Source: Amphimedon queenslandica (taxonomy: Eukaryota > Porifera > Demospongiae > Haplosclerida > Niphatidae). Taken from it: 55,786 bases of DNA. Of this stretch, positions 1 to 11,186 are shown in pieces. Numbering within the stretch: the first letter of the stretch is position 1; every line of letters starts with the position of its first letter. A program made the translations under genes and the position numbers. A model generated the notes under the pieces. It was not told where the DNA came from and did not search any database. It worked only from the letters and a program-made list of their open reading frames with translations. The DNA lies in the NCBI RefSeq assembly GCF_000090795.2, contig NW_003546316.1:108689-164474 (forward strand), read 5' to 3'.

Positions 1-43
1 CAACAAACAAATACATAAACAACAACAATAAACAACAACGTCC

Positions 44-49
<6 letters not shown>

Positions 50-74
<25 letters not shown>
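50..74. repeat. (TA)n microsatellite in VPS36 intron
   Basis: An uninterrupted AT/TA dinucleotide run of about 25 bp sits just downstream of the second VPS36 exon, inside the presumed intron. Confidence 0.9.
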
Positions 75-79
75 TCAAC

Positions 80-306
80 CTCTTGCTCCTCGTCGTCCCA
101 GAGCAGTCTGTGTGTAGTCAATTGGAGTACCCCACTTTCAAAATCAGTCTAAGATAATTATAAATTAATAATAATTATAAAGACACGTTACTAGCTATTA
201 TCCTTACTCTGTCCTCTCCATCATACAGCCTCACACCTCCTACTTGAGATACAGACTTCTCTCCTGGTAAGAAAGACCCTATGCCACTCCAGTAGGACCT
301 ATTCAT
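80..306 (-). CDS. VPS36: VPS36, ESCRT-II subunit, N-terminal part (GLUE domain), truncated by window edge
   Basis: Two short exons are readable on the minus strand. Exon 1 is 306-208 (33 codons, ATG at 306, donor GTAAGG). Exon 2 is 148-80, starting after a TTATCTTAG acceptor and ending before a GTTGAA donor. Joined, they read MNRSYWSGIGSFLP..., GGVRLYDGEDR, then TDFESGVLQLTTHRLLWDD. This is the start of the GLUE (PH-like) domain of VPS36: an aromatic N-terminus, a VR-[IL]-YDGE motif, and an 'F-x-[AS]-G-x-L-x-L-[ST]-THRL-W' strand pair. In the family, GLUE binds phosphoinositides and ubiquitin, and VPS36 acts with VPS22/VPS25 on endosomes. The remainder lies to the left of the window; bases 1-79 look like intron, including a (TA)n run. 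It is divergent from ENGASE, with 93 bp between the start codons. The call rests on recalled family similarity over about 56 residues. Confidence 0.82.
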
Positions 307-375
307 TTGTACTGCAAATACTCTTTGCAAAAATACAGATTACAAAGAGTTAAAAATTTTCGCAGCAATTTGTAC

Positions 376-387
376 TGCGCATGCGCA
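376..387. promoter_or_regulatory. NRF1-type palindromic site in the VPS36/ENGASE divergent promoter
   Basis: The 12-bp palindrome TGCGCATGCGCA matches the consensus of the NRF1/EWG family (YGCGCAYGCGCR). It lies 13 bp upstream of the ENGASE ATG and 70 bp from the VPS36 ATG, within the 93-bp interval they share. In vertebrates this motif is typical of bidirectional housekeeping promoters. Use in this organism is inference. Confidence 0.6.
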
Positions 388-399
388 AAATTTAAAAAA

Positions 400-1364
400 A
401 TGGCGTCTAATGAGGAGAATCCTTTCCAAAAGTTGCTAGAATGCCTGCCACCTGACGAATGGAGCAATATAAGAGGAGGCTGGAAGGAGAGGCTGAAGCA
501 GAGAGGAGAGAGGAGCAGTGTATCTGTACAATCGATTAAGGCTACCACTAAGCAGCAAACAGTCTTTGATGAAACTGGTTAGATTACAATGCTTACCCTC
601 CCCTTTAATTTCATTCTCTCTCTCTCTCAGGCTATCCTGTTATAACTCCTTTGAAATCATTAGAAGCTGCCCTCAACTGGTTCCCTGGTTATGATGATGC
701 ATGCATTGCTAGTGTGCCATTGATGAAGAGAACAATAGACCCATTCTCTTCTCCTAATGTCATCATATGCCACGATATGATGGGAGGGTATACCAACGAC
801 AAATATGTACAAGTAATAATATGCTAATGATATACAGTAATATACTAATAATATGCTAATAATATACGAATAATATACAGTAGTATACTGATAATATACA
901 GTATGGTTATAGGGTTGTGCTCCTGATTCCGATTATTATTTCTACCACTGGCAGCACGTCAGTTCCTTTATTTACTTCTCGCACAATTTTGTGACAATAC
1001 CACCACCATCTTGGACCAACGCTGGTGAGAGAAAGAGACAGAGTAGTTGGAATTTATTATCATTTTAGCATCAATAATTATTTTTTATTTCTTTGCAGCT
1101 CACAGAAATGGAGTGCTCAGTTTGGGGACTATAATAACAGAGTGGAAGGAGGGCTCAATCTTGTGCATGAAGCTATTGTCTGATGAGAGAATTGTTGAGG
1201 CTTTTGTCGATAAATTAATTCAATTGGCAGTGTATTATAATTTTGACGGATGGCTCATTAATATTGAGAATAACATTCAAGTATATATAATGTTAATAAT
1301 ACTAATTGATAATAATATAAAATAGCTTTTAAACTATTATAATAAAACCAACAAATATAATGAC

Positions 1365-1416
<52 letters not shown>

Positions 1417-3887
1417 AAACGACAATAACAAAAATAATAACATTTATGTATTATTATTATTATTATTATTATATTGATGTATTTTTCAGGAACATCAATT
1501 AGATAATTTGTTGATATTGCTGACACTCCTAACTACTGGTCTTCATACAGCAGTCCCTGGGTCTAAGGTCTTATGGTATGATAGCGTCATGTCCAACGGC
1601 CAACTCCAATGGCAAAACAAATTGAACCACTTGAACAAGTATGGATTTGTTAATATTGTATGGGTACAAATGTGGTGTTAAATTTTCACCATTTTTGGGA
1701 AATATTAAATTCAGTGTGATGTTTTCTTTCTTTAAAGCCATTAAAAAGTGGTCATATAAAGAAAGTGGTCATATAAATAAAGTTTTGTGGGGTTAAATAG
1801 TGAAAATTAAGCCCCACGGAATTTTATACCCGTATGGTATTGTGAAATTAAGACACTCTTTTTAGGCAATATTTTGATTTATGCGACGGAATATTCCTCA
1901 ATTATCACTGGACCATGGCTGACCTGAAGGACTCACATTCTCTCGCTAGTCACAGAAACTCGGATGTGTTTGTTGGCATCGACGTCTTTGGGCGTGGCTG
2001 CTTTGGGGACGGGGGATACAATTCTAACATGGTACGTATTTTTTTGTAGGTGTGGTCAATAGGTGTGGTCTTTGTAGGCGTTAGAAGTGATAATGAAGAG
2101 CGGACTATCTTGCGCCTTGTTTGCTCCAGGCTGGGTCTACGAGAATAATTCAAAGCATCAGTTTTTTGATAATAATGACAAGTAATGTATTATAGTAGTG
2201 ACCATTGTGCTCTGAATTACTTTCTCCCTCTCTCTTTTATTTTTCTTTTAGATTTTGGTCGCTTCTTTCTCCATATTGTCCCCTTTACAGTTATTCTTCT
2301 CTCCCTCTCTCCTTCTCTTTTTCCAGAGGGAACGGTCGCTCGCTTTCCATCAATGGCCAAGTGTGTATTCTCAATACTGTATAGCGGGAAATTTTGGAGG
2401 GACTAGATTTTGGTGATTGGCAAATTTTAATTTGGCAAATTAGTGGCCGCGTGCCATTGAGCATGCGTATAATGGCTCAAAATGGCGGATTTTATTTTGG
2501 CGAATGGCTATCAAAGCGCCAAATTTGCCAAATTTAATTCTCTCCAAAATAACCCGCTATACGGGTACACATGATCATGGCTATACCAATTTAGCTCTTT
2601 CCTATAGGCCATATATGATGGAGTTTGGTCTAATATTTCAGCTCAGACTAACCAACTGAGTTTTAGCGACAAATTATTTCAGAAGGACGGAGAGGTAAAT
2701 GACAATTTTGTTGTTGTTATTATTGTTGTTATTATTATTATTAATAGTGTTCTGTATCAATAAATGTCGTTAAAATTAGAGACGACAGAATGGCTTTTAA
2801 TAACGGCAGTTGTCTTTCTATTGAGGGAGAATGTAGGCGTGATAACCACACCCCCGCAATCATTAGGTAATTACTTTAAAATTAATTAATAATTTAAAAA
2901 ATTTATTTATAGGTTATTTAAAATGGATATAGATTTTTCCGGTTTATTGCTCATTAGTTATTCATATTATTCGAGTAGTGATTCATTAATTAACTTATTA
3001 AGGTTAAGGACTGACGGACCAATCAAATTCATTGCGCTTGACACAATGATGTCATCATCTCAACAAAGTATGATCACATGATTGTCACATGACGTAACCA
3101 CACCCACTCTAGTGTTGTGCAATGATGACGGACTACCAATATCGCCAGCTTGTGAGACGCTATTACCTTTTATGGTAGACGGGAGATCTTATAAAAGAAT
3201 ATTGAGTATATCTGAAGAAGCCTCATTAATTATTCATTCATTGGTTACTGGTAGCGTAATTAATAATGATAAATGGAGCACCAGGTAGAGTACATGTATA
3301 ATATACATCATATATACAGCAATATGTATGATCAATTTATTTATTTATTAATTAGATATTTTGTTGTTGATGCTAAGGAGATTGGACCTATTAGAGGAGT
3401 TAGTCTTTGTATTCAAGGTAGTGAGTCTATTGGTCAGTCTAAAATTAACTTATTGATTGGAGAAATAAAGGTTAGAGCAATTTATTTTATTTAAAAATTA
3501 TTTATTTTTTATTTCGTATATTTTATTTATTTTTGTGTAGTGTATATTTCATTTATTTTTGTCTAGTTTCTTCCTTTCTCTGATGTCATGGCTCCTCAAT
3601 TGCCAATGGTTGCTGACATTAAAGTTGAAAGGCTCTTGTCCATTGCTCCTCTAAGTATCACGCTTTATTGGAGTGGCAATGATAATATTGATTTTTGTAA
3701 TATTTATTATTATTTTTCTTCAATTTTCAAGCCTGTTTTTATCGGTAGGACTTTCACTAATAGATTTACTGTTAGTAAATTAATTATTAATGATAGTGAT
3801 AATGTTACTTTTATTGTTCAGTCTGTAACTAACAGTGGGCTCTGCTCATCTCTTCCCAATTCTCCCTGTATAACCATTTCATTTTAG
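400..3887 (+). CDS. ENGASE: Cytosolic endo-beta-N-acetylglucosaminidase (GH85), multi-exon
   Basis: The enzyme cleaves the chitobiose core of free N-glycans in the cytosol, releasing one GlcNAc during turnover of misfolded glycoproteins. Start chosen at MASNEENPF (400), in an AAAATGG context; an in-frame ATG at 307 would add an unlikely leader. Exons read 400-577, 631-812, then GCAPDSDYYFYHWQHV...IPPPSWTNA, and the exon carrying FDGWLINIEN (about 1240-1270). The last holds the GH85 catalytic pair, Asn at 1260-1262 and Glu at 1266-1268. Later exons give VLWYDSVMSNGQLQWQNKLN, DVFVGIDVFGRG, ALFAPGWVYEN and FWSLLSPY, and then the beta-sandwich C-terminal part. Stop is TAG at 3885-3887. No signal peptide is seen, which fits the cytosolic enzyme. 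Convergent with the death-domain/ankyrin gene. Confidence 0.9.
1362..1413. repeat. (AAT)n microsatellite in ENGASE intron
   Basis: A TAA/AAT trinucleotide run in the intron between the catalytic exon and the following exon. It produces meaningless poly-Ile/Leu reading frames on the opposite strand. Confidence 0.9.
2378..2563. mobile_element. MITE-like inverted-repeat element (family A) in ENGASE intron
   Basis: The left end reads TGTATAGCGGGAAATTTTGG and the right end is its near inverse complement (CTCCAAAATAACCCGCTATAC), about 185 bp in total with no coding capacity. A related copy lies at about 38425-38640 in the PRPP synthase-like intron. Short length, terminal inverted repeats and dispersed copies point to a non-autonomous DNA transposon. 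No target-site duplication was established. Confidence 0.65.
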
Positions 3888-4319
3888 TTTTTCTATTAAT
3901 AATTTATTTAATTTCCAAAATTTAATTCAAAAAGTGAAACGTGACACTAGACACACAATAACAAAATAATTAAGAGTAAATATTGTTTATTATTATTACT
4001 ATTATATTGTTGTTTTTAATTATGACAATTATTCCTAGCACCCCTCATCTGTGATTTATTATCTTTTTAATTGATTAAAGGTGTTGTAGTTGGTTCAGTG
4101 TCCATGCAGCTAATGAAGATCATGAGGACTAAAGGTACTAGATATACTGGAGAGGAAGGTATTGTAAACACAAAAAATATGGTATATGGTGTAATGGTAA
4201 TGATGGTACTAAAGTGGTGTAAGGTAGATAGATGGTGGTAAGGTGGTAGGATAGGTATGATGGTATAATGCATATAATGGTAATAATTATGGTAGTAATA
4301 GGTGTATTAGTGATGGTGT
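3888..4319. other. Convergent intergenic spacer between ENGASE and the ankyrin gene
   Basis: 432 bp between two stop codons. The left half is AT-rich. The right half (about 4076-4320) is rich in GGT/ATGG-type steps on the plus strand (imperfect GGTA/GGTG repeats) and probably holds the 3' UTR of one or both genes. No RNA gene or further coding exon was recognised. Confidence 0.6.
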
Positions 4320-7300
4320 TTAAGATGTGATATCTTGTCTTTGTATGTCAGTCTGTTGTTGTTGTTCATGTTTCTCTCGATGAGTTTCCTTCATCCTCTT
4401 TTCTTCCTCCATCATATCAAATATCATATCATCATAAACCTTTTGAAGATATTTAACTACTGACGAATCAGGGTTAACTGATTGAGCTATATCAATATCA
4501 TGTGGACGAGGTTTTATACTAAATACGTCAACTAAAAACCGAACAAGCTCTAAATTAGAACTTTTACTAGCAAAATAAAGTAGAGTTTTCTTGTCATGGG
4601 TTTCAGCTAGTGCATTACAGCAAAGCTCTGTGAGAAATTGTAGAATTAAGTCAAAGTTACCAGCTTCACATGCTGCATGAACTGAAGTGTATCCATTATT
4701 ATCAGGATCATCAGGATTATAGTGACAACTATTAATGAGATACAGTGCCATCTCATTACGATTGAAGAGACATGCGTAATGAAGAGGAGTACGACCATTA
4801 TCATCACAAGGGATGTAGCTAGAAACTATTTGATCCTTTATAAACTGAAGTATTGTAGTATTGCCTCTTTCTGCCAATATGTGCATGCAAGTAATGCCAT
4901 CCTTATCACTTGCTTCAGGGTCTAGTCCACAGTTGTAAATTACAAGTTGTACTAATTCCATATTCTCATTCTCACATGCTACATGAAGTATAGTGCGCTT
5001 TCTATTATCCAAAGTATTAATGCCATCAGGATAAATACTACAGAAGTGAAGAAATGTGTCGATATGGCCATTACTGCAAGCTATATGAAATACAGTGGAT
5101 CCTTCATTATCAGTAGCTGTAAGGAGATCATGATGAGTAGAACTACCAGTGACTGAGGACAGTAAAGCTTCAGCAGTATCCTTATGACCAGAGGCAACTG
5201 CTAAGTGTAATGGTGTCTGTCCTTTCTTGTTAGTAATTAATAAGTTATTGTTAGACAGACTGGCTTTTAGTAATAGTGATACCATATTCTGTCGTCCACG
5301 TTGACAGGCTACATGTAATGGTGTATTACCATCTTTATCTTGCTCATTATTAAGTACAGGACTGTCCAATAAACACTTTATCTCACGTAACCAGACAATA
5401 CTCATTGAGGGTATACTCTTACTCAGTAAATATTCTAATATTTCATCTTTATTCGCTGCTACAGCAACATGTAATGGTGTATGGTCTTGATGATCAGTGG
5501 CATTAGGATTACAATAATTATTATCAATGAGATACTTCAATACATTCAAGTGACCCCTCTCTACTGATATGTGAACTGCTCCAGACCCTTCATCATCAGT
5601 AGCCGATAGATTACACTTCTTACTAATAAGATATTTAATAACTTCTAACTGATTGAAGTACACTGCAGTAAGGAATGGAGTATGACCATGTCCTCTGACA
5701 AGTAGTTCAAGTGATGATGGTACGTGTTTTATAATGTACTGGATCAAGTTCAATCTTCCATTACTACATGCTAAGTGAATAGGAGCCATTTCTTTATCAT
5801 TCACAGCACACAGATCTAACTGATGATTCTCTACCAGATGTTTGAGTATAGGAAGAGAGTCACTGTACTGACAGGTAGTGTGAAGAACTGTTGATCCATT
5901 AGAAGTCTTAGCTGCTACATTACACTGAGGAAGACTAGTGAGATAAAGTACAACAGGAACATGGCCTCCTTCACATGCTCTATGAAGAACTGTACTACCA
6001 GTATCAGTAGTAGTGGCATTAACATCACACTGATACTTGTTGATCAGTTCCTGTAGACAATGTAGCTTACCTCCATAAGCAGCTGAATGAGCTAGTGTGT
6101 ACTTGTTATTGCTAAAGTGATTAGTAATATCTACACTATACTCCTGACTGTACCATTCCAGTATATGAGTATGACCATTGCCTACTGCTGAATGTAGTAC
6201 TGAAAAACCATATTTATCAGTAGCTAAAGGCTCAAGTTTATACTGTTGCATTAGTAATTGTACTAGATCAAGATTACCTGAGAAACAGGCAAATGTGACA
6301 CATGTACTGTCACGTGTATCCTTAGCATTGACATCACATTTCATATCATTTATTAGAAATGTGACCAATTGAATATTACCACTATTACAGGCACAATGCA
6401 ATGGTATCCTACCCTCATTGTCAGTAGAGTGTAGTAAACTAATGTATTGAGGATACTGACTGGTGATATGCTTGATAAAGTGAGTGTGACCTTTTAATGA
6501 TGAAAAATGAATAACATTCCAACCGTTGCTATCTGTTAGGCTCAGACTACACTTGTAATCCTTCACATACAATTCCAGTAGTAAAATATCACCAGATTGA
6601 GCAGCATAATGAATTGGTAGCTTACCATTACTGTCAGCTTGATGAGGATCTAACTGACTGGTAGTTATTAATTCATAAACAAGAAATAAGTTAAGAGACG
6701 ACGAGGCATAGTGTAAAGCAGTGAGACCATTCTCATCAACTACAGTAGGAGACAAACCTTGTTTAGTAATAAGATACCAAACTAAATCAAAGTTACCACT
6801 CTGTGCAGCATGATGTACTAAAGTGCACCCTTCATTATCTGTTTTATTAATATCACAATGCTGTACCTCAATGAGATATTGAGTGATATCAATATGACCA
6901 TTACGACAAGAATGATGAAGACTTGTCATACCATCATTATCAGTGATATTAGGATCACTGTTATGATTATTAATAAGATATTTAACAGAATTAATACTAC
7001 CTGACCAGCAGGAGTAGGCTAATAGTCTGTGACCATAAGTATAATCAGTATCATTAGCATTGAGATTATACTGAGATATGATATAACTTAATACACTAGT
7101 AGAACCTGACCAGGCAGCATAATGTACTGGAGACATACCATCATAATTATCTAATGTACAATTGATACTATATTCTTCTAATGCTTTCATTAGTAATGTA
7201 CTGCGACTCCATGATGCATAATGAAGTAAAGACATACCATGATTTGTTGTGGCATTGATGTCAAAGTTAGGGCAAGTGCTAGCTTTTTTGAGAAGTGAAG

Positions 7301-10300
7301 AAAAGATTTTAACTCTTTCATTTTGTTTGATAAAATCAATATTTGTTTTTATTTTAGTATTATTAATAATATCAATAGCTGATGCATCACTTGGTGCCAT
7401 AAGCTTACTATACACAATACCAGCTGGAATATGTATAGCTGCATCACATGCATGATGTAAACATGACCTACCATAATTATCATTAACTAATAATGCTTCA
7501 TTACCTTGAATACTAACAATATACTCAACAACTGATGATGAAGCAAACCATGAAGCAATATGAAGTGGAGTCCTGTCATATTTAGGATCTTTTACATCAA
7601 TGGCAGATAATTGATATTGATTTAAAAGATACTTAAAAAGCTCAATACTTTTATTATTCATAGAATAACAAGTATAATGTAGTATACCAGCCCCTGAATT
7701 TGTTATGTCATTTGGTGAGAAGAGGTTTAATGATTCAAGCTTGTGGACTAATGCTAACTCTCCACTTACACAAGCTAACAATGATAATGAAGCACTTATG
7801 CTATTAATCTGAGAAACATTACAGTTTCTCTCAATGAAGAATTCCACTACGTCAGAATGGCCACCCATTGCTGAGTACAGTAATGCAGTATTATTGCTAC
7901 TGTCTGTTTGATCAGGAGGAATGTGACATGTGTCTACTAGATATTGTACTATAGATAAGTGGCCTTTATAAGATGCCATATGTATACTAGATACACTATT
8001 ATCATCACCTTCATTAGGATCAATACCATATTGACGAATGAGTAGTTGGAGGATCTCAATGTGTCCACCATATGATGCAGAGTGTAATGGGGTCCAACCA
8101 TGAAGATCATGGTGATAGTTACTGTGATCAAACTTATCAAGAAGCCATTGTACTTCATCTTTTAATCCTCTCCAAGCTGCTTCATGTAATGGTGTACTGG
8201 TATTCTCATACCATAATGGATCACATATGTCTATAAATGAAGAATCTATATAAAAGTCCTCTTTAATGATGCAATCACCATATAACTGATTTATTTTGTA
8301 TGGACTAATTTTTTTGTAGGCTCAAATCCCCAATCCACTAAAATTAATTCAACTAAATTTTATTATCATCAATAAAAAATTTTTAAAACACAAATTTATT
8401 CCAACAAAAATTTAAACTATGAAATTTGAAGCCACAAAATAAACCAGCTATGCAGTATTTTTCAAACACACAAATACACACACTCATTAAAGCCTGGTAT
8501 ACACTTGCCACAAAACACAATGCAAAATTTAAAATTTGGCCAAATTTATCAGCTTCAAAGTGTTATTTGCATCAATAGATGAGATTTCCCACGCAATTTA
8601 TGCTTTTATGTTCACTGTAAATCTACCAAAATTATTTATGCCATATAGTTGTTACTTTTGTAAAGCAAAACTGAGGTACACACATAGAGCAAAACTAAAT
8701 TTTCCCTTTTCCTAGCACCACACCTTAAGGTGGATTCATAATAATTATTTGTGTTGCAACCATGGAAGTGCTAATAGAGTAACCAATAATTACATATAAG
8801 CTACATGTCCATGCTATACACAAGTTATGTATAGATGCATGGAGGAACTAAAGGTCAGTTCATGTACTTACCAATATCAGTAGATGAGTGCTTAACCTCT
8901 TCTATTAAGAACTGTAAAATTAATAATGATATCATGAAAATTGTATTTACACAATATAATCACAAACCTCTTTTAAGTTGTATTTATATTTACCACATGT
9001 TAGTTCAGTGATACCAATACTAGCTAACTGTTGCTTAAGCTTTGTAGTTAGAGGAAATAATAAAGAATAAAGATAGTCAGGAATGAGGTATTCTAAGATG
9101 ACAGAACCAGGACGAACTCGAAGAAAGTAAAAATTATAATGAGGAATGTCACATCCTTTTGGTATTGCATTACGAAAGAAAAAAAGGTCATCCAGTGTGT
9201 AGTCATTACGCTCAACTTTAGCAATCATTACTCGTGTACCAGGAGGAACATCTGTTATACCAAACTGTACAGCATCAACATCTTTCAATAGTCCACCACT
9301 GTTTATAAAATAATCCTTTAACTTCTCTTTATATGACAACCAGGTTCTCTTTAATGTACGATTGTCACTCAGGAACACGTGAACTAGTCTTGCTATCAAT
9401 TCATAGTTGAACCATGATACATACTTGTACTCTAAGGTTGAGAAAAGATCTGTCATTGTTTTAATGTCATTGAACTCTTCTCTAACTGCTTGTGCTGCAG
9501 CTGGATTATTAGACCTGATAGGACCCAACAAAGTATGAACACGTCTCCTAAGATAGTCAATGATTTTAGGAACAAGTGCTGCTGGCTCATTCAGGAAGGA
9601 TTCCATTGTCAGTTGTAGTGCATCAGCAAACTCATCCCGTAGCTCATGTATCTTTTTTGATAGGGGGTAATTTTTTTCATGACAATCAGCATATGCTGCA
9701 AACGTTTCTGGGAAGAAAAAAATTGCAAAAAGGTAGTACCGTATAGCTCCAAATTTTCATCAGTAAAAAATTTTGTCAAATTCATCAGGTATTTTTGCTT
9801 GACAATAATTTTAACTCACAAAATTTTTATCCCACGTGGGCAGTATGCGGATTAATAACAAAAATGACAAAAAATTTTATTGATGAAAATTAATTTTGAC
9901 AAGAAATAAAAATTTTGACGAAATTTTTGGCTGACAAAAATTTGGATCTATATAGTATAATAATTACTTGACCTCATATTAATTGGCTGTCATATAAATT
10001 GTTCAGTCATTTGAATCACTTCAGGCTCATTAAATGAATGTCACTTCATTTTAATCTGGGCCATACACATACATCTATGTCCCCTTAATATTATATTAAT
10101 TTTTGATTCTGTGCTTTAAAAGGCAATGAATCAAACTATATTTACCTCCTGAATTATTTGATGTTCCACTTCCTGGTGACATTGCTTCTCCAAAAGGAGA
10201 GATATCCTTTGGCCTTCCTATTGATATACGGTAATCATGATTATACTAAATTTGGCAATCTTTTATGTACCTGTTGAGCTGGAAGAATGAGGTGACATTC

Positions 10301-10752
10301 CTTTATCATGAATAACATTAGCAGGACCATCCGTAGAATAAGGAGTAGCTCCTCCAGTAGTAGCCGGTAGAGGGTGTTCACGAGCTATTTCATCAGCTAA
10401 CGACGAATTTCCTCCTCCTTTTTTAACAGCTACACACAGCATTCTCCAACAAGGAACACCATGAGATGCATAATTATAATCTTTTTTTAACCAATACTCT
10501 AGAACTTTCTGCAGGCACGTCTCAGTATCTCCACGATGATCTGACTCTATTTTGTTGATAGTATCTATCCTGATACACCAGGAAATTGCAATATGCCTCC
10601 AGCGAGGTGAAAGCTGCTCAATTTTCTCATAAATATCATGAAAGTCATTGATGTCTGCAATATATCGTTAAACGGTCAAATATACACACAAACTCACTTA
10701 GTTCTTTATCACAAACGTTTATAAAAGGAGCAGAGGAAGAAGAGCTTGCCAT
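4320..10752 (-). CDS. Death domain - uncharacterised domain - long ankyrin repeat protein
   Basis: Six exons can be joined in phase: 10752-10698, 10654-10271, 10217-10146, 9707-8968, 8911-8872 and 8320-4320. They total 5292 nt, exactly 1764 codons with the stop. Residues about 20-105 form a death-fold domain (FHDIYEKIEQLSPRWRHIAI...INKIESDHRGDTETCLQKVL...YWLKK). Residues about 150-425 form a helical-then-mixed region with no family I can name. From about residue 470 to 1740 there is a nearly continuous run of some 30 ankyrin repeats (G-x-TPLH-x-A...G-H-x-x-[IV]-x-x-L motifs), followed by a charged Glu/Gln-rich tail. There is no signal peptide or membrane segment. The architecture suggests a cytosolic scaffold or receptor in death-domain signalling, as in other invertebrate DD-ANK proteins; partner and ligand are unknown. 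A small intron before the ankyrin exon uses a TTTGAG acceptor, chosen because it alone keeps the frame. Confidence 0.85.
8321..8871. repeat. Intron with inverted-repeat element fragment
   Basis: This 551-bp intron of the death-domain/ankyrin gene contains AT-rich sequence. Near 8435-8455 it carries an AAAATAAACCAGCTAT end that resembles the terminus of the element at 15347-15555. The rest shows no recognisable coding or RNA feature. Confidence 0.4.
9737..9955. mobile_element. MITE-like inverted-repeat element (family B) in ankyrin-gene intron
   Basis: The left end, CCGTATAGCTCCAAATTTTC, and the right end, AAAAATTTGGATCTATATAG, are imperfect inverse complements that enclose about 220 bp. The interior is dominated by further ACAAAAATTT-type inverted motifs, so the whole unit could fold into one long hairpin. 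Non-coding. It lies between exons 3 and 4 of the death-domain gene. Confidence 0.6.
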
Positions 10753-10808
10753 TGTTTGTTGCTGCGATCTCGTTTCAAACTTCAGGGGTGTCGCTCAGCC
10801 GGTTGTGG

Positions 10809-10844
10809 CATAGATTTTATAACTACGTAGTTATAAAATCTATG
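10809..10844. repeat. Perfect 36-bp palindrome upstream of the death-domain gene
   Basis: The sequence is its own reverse complement over 36 bp, centred on ACGT (left half CATAGATTTTATAACTAC). Imperfect symmetry continues outward: GCCGGTTGTGG on the left against GCCGCATGTGG read from the right, with a 4-bp offset. It begins 57 bp upstream of the ATG at 10752. It could be the remnant of an inverted-repeat element or a cruciform-forming promoter site. Confidence 0.85.
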
Positions 10845-11085
10845 GTTAACCACATGCGGCACTGCGTGCCTACTGCCTAGTGGAGCAGGACAGCAGGTTA
10901 CAGCATAGATAATACAAACACTGCTTGTAACTTTGTAGTAACAGCATTCCTCTACTTTCTTCTCTTTTTACTGACATCATGTACCTTCATGATCAATGGT
11001 GTCTCATCCAGTCTAGTTCATCCTGTACAGTAGACAGTACATCATCTGGTCCTACTCATCATTTTTGTTTGCCGCCACCAGCATT

Positions 11086-11186
11086 TATGCACTACAGGTA
11101 TTAAAAGCAATGAATCATGGGCTTCATCTCTATCATGCAGCATGATAGAGATAATGACCATGATTCATTGCTTTTAATAGTGCATA
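11086..11186. repeat. 101-nt near-perfect hairpin (inverted repeat), possible small-RNA precursor
   Basis: Arms 11101-11120 and 11158-11177 are perfectly complementary over 20 bp. A 5-nt internal loop follows, then a second perfect 12-bp stem (11126-11137 with 11141-11152) and a 3-nt loop CAG. Beyond a 6-nt bulge, TATGCACTA (11086-11094) pairs with TAGTGCATA (11178-11186). The fold is seen directly. Whether it is a pre-miRNA or just a short inverted-repeat transposon copy cannot be decided; the 3-nt loop is smaller than usual for a miRNA precursor. Confidence 0.7.

Noticed and set aside
307..399. Upstream in-frame ATG at 307 as ENGASE start
   Set aside because: It would overlap the NRF1-like site and nearly abut the VPS36 start, and it adds a basic/aromatic leader; the ATG at 400 has a better context and gives a normal N-terminus.
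1258..1526. Minus-strand frames rich in Ile/Leu near 1.3-1.5 kb, and a similar one at 14.5-14.8 kb
   Set aside because: They are translations of ATT/TAA microsatellites in introns.
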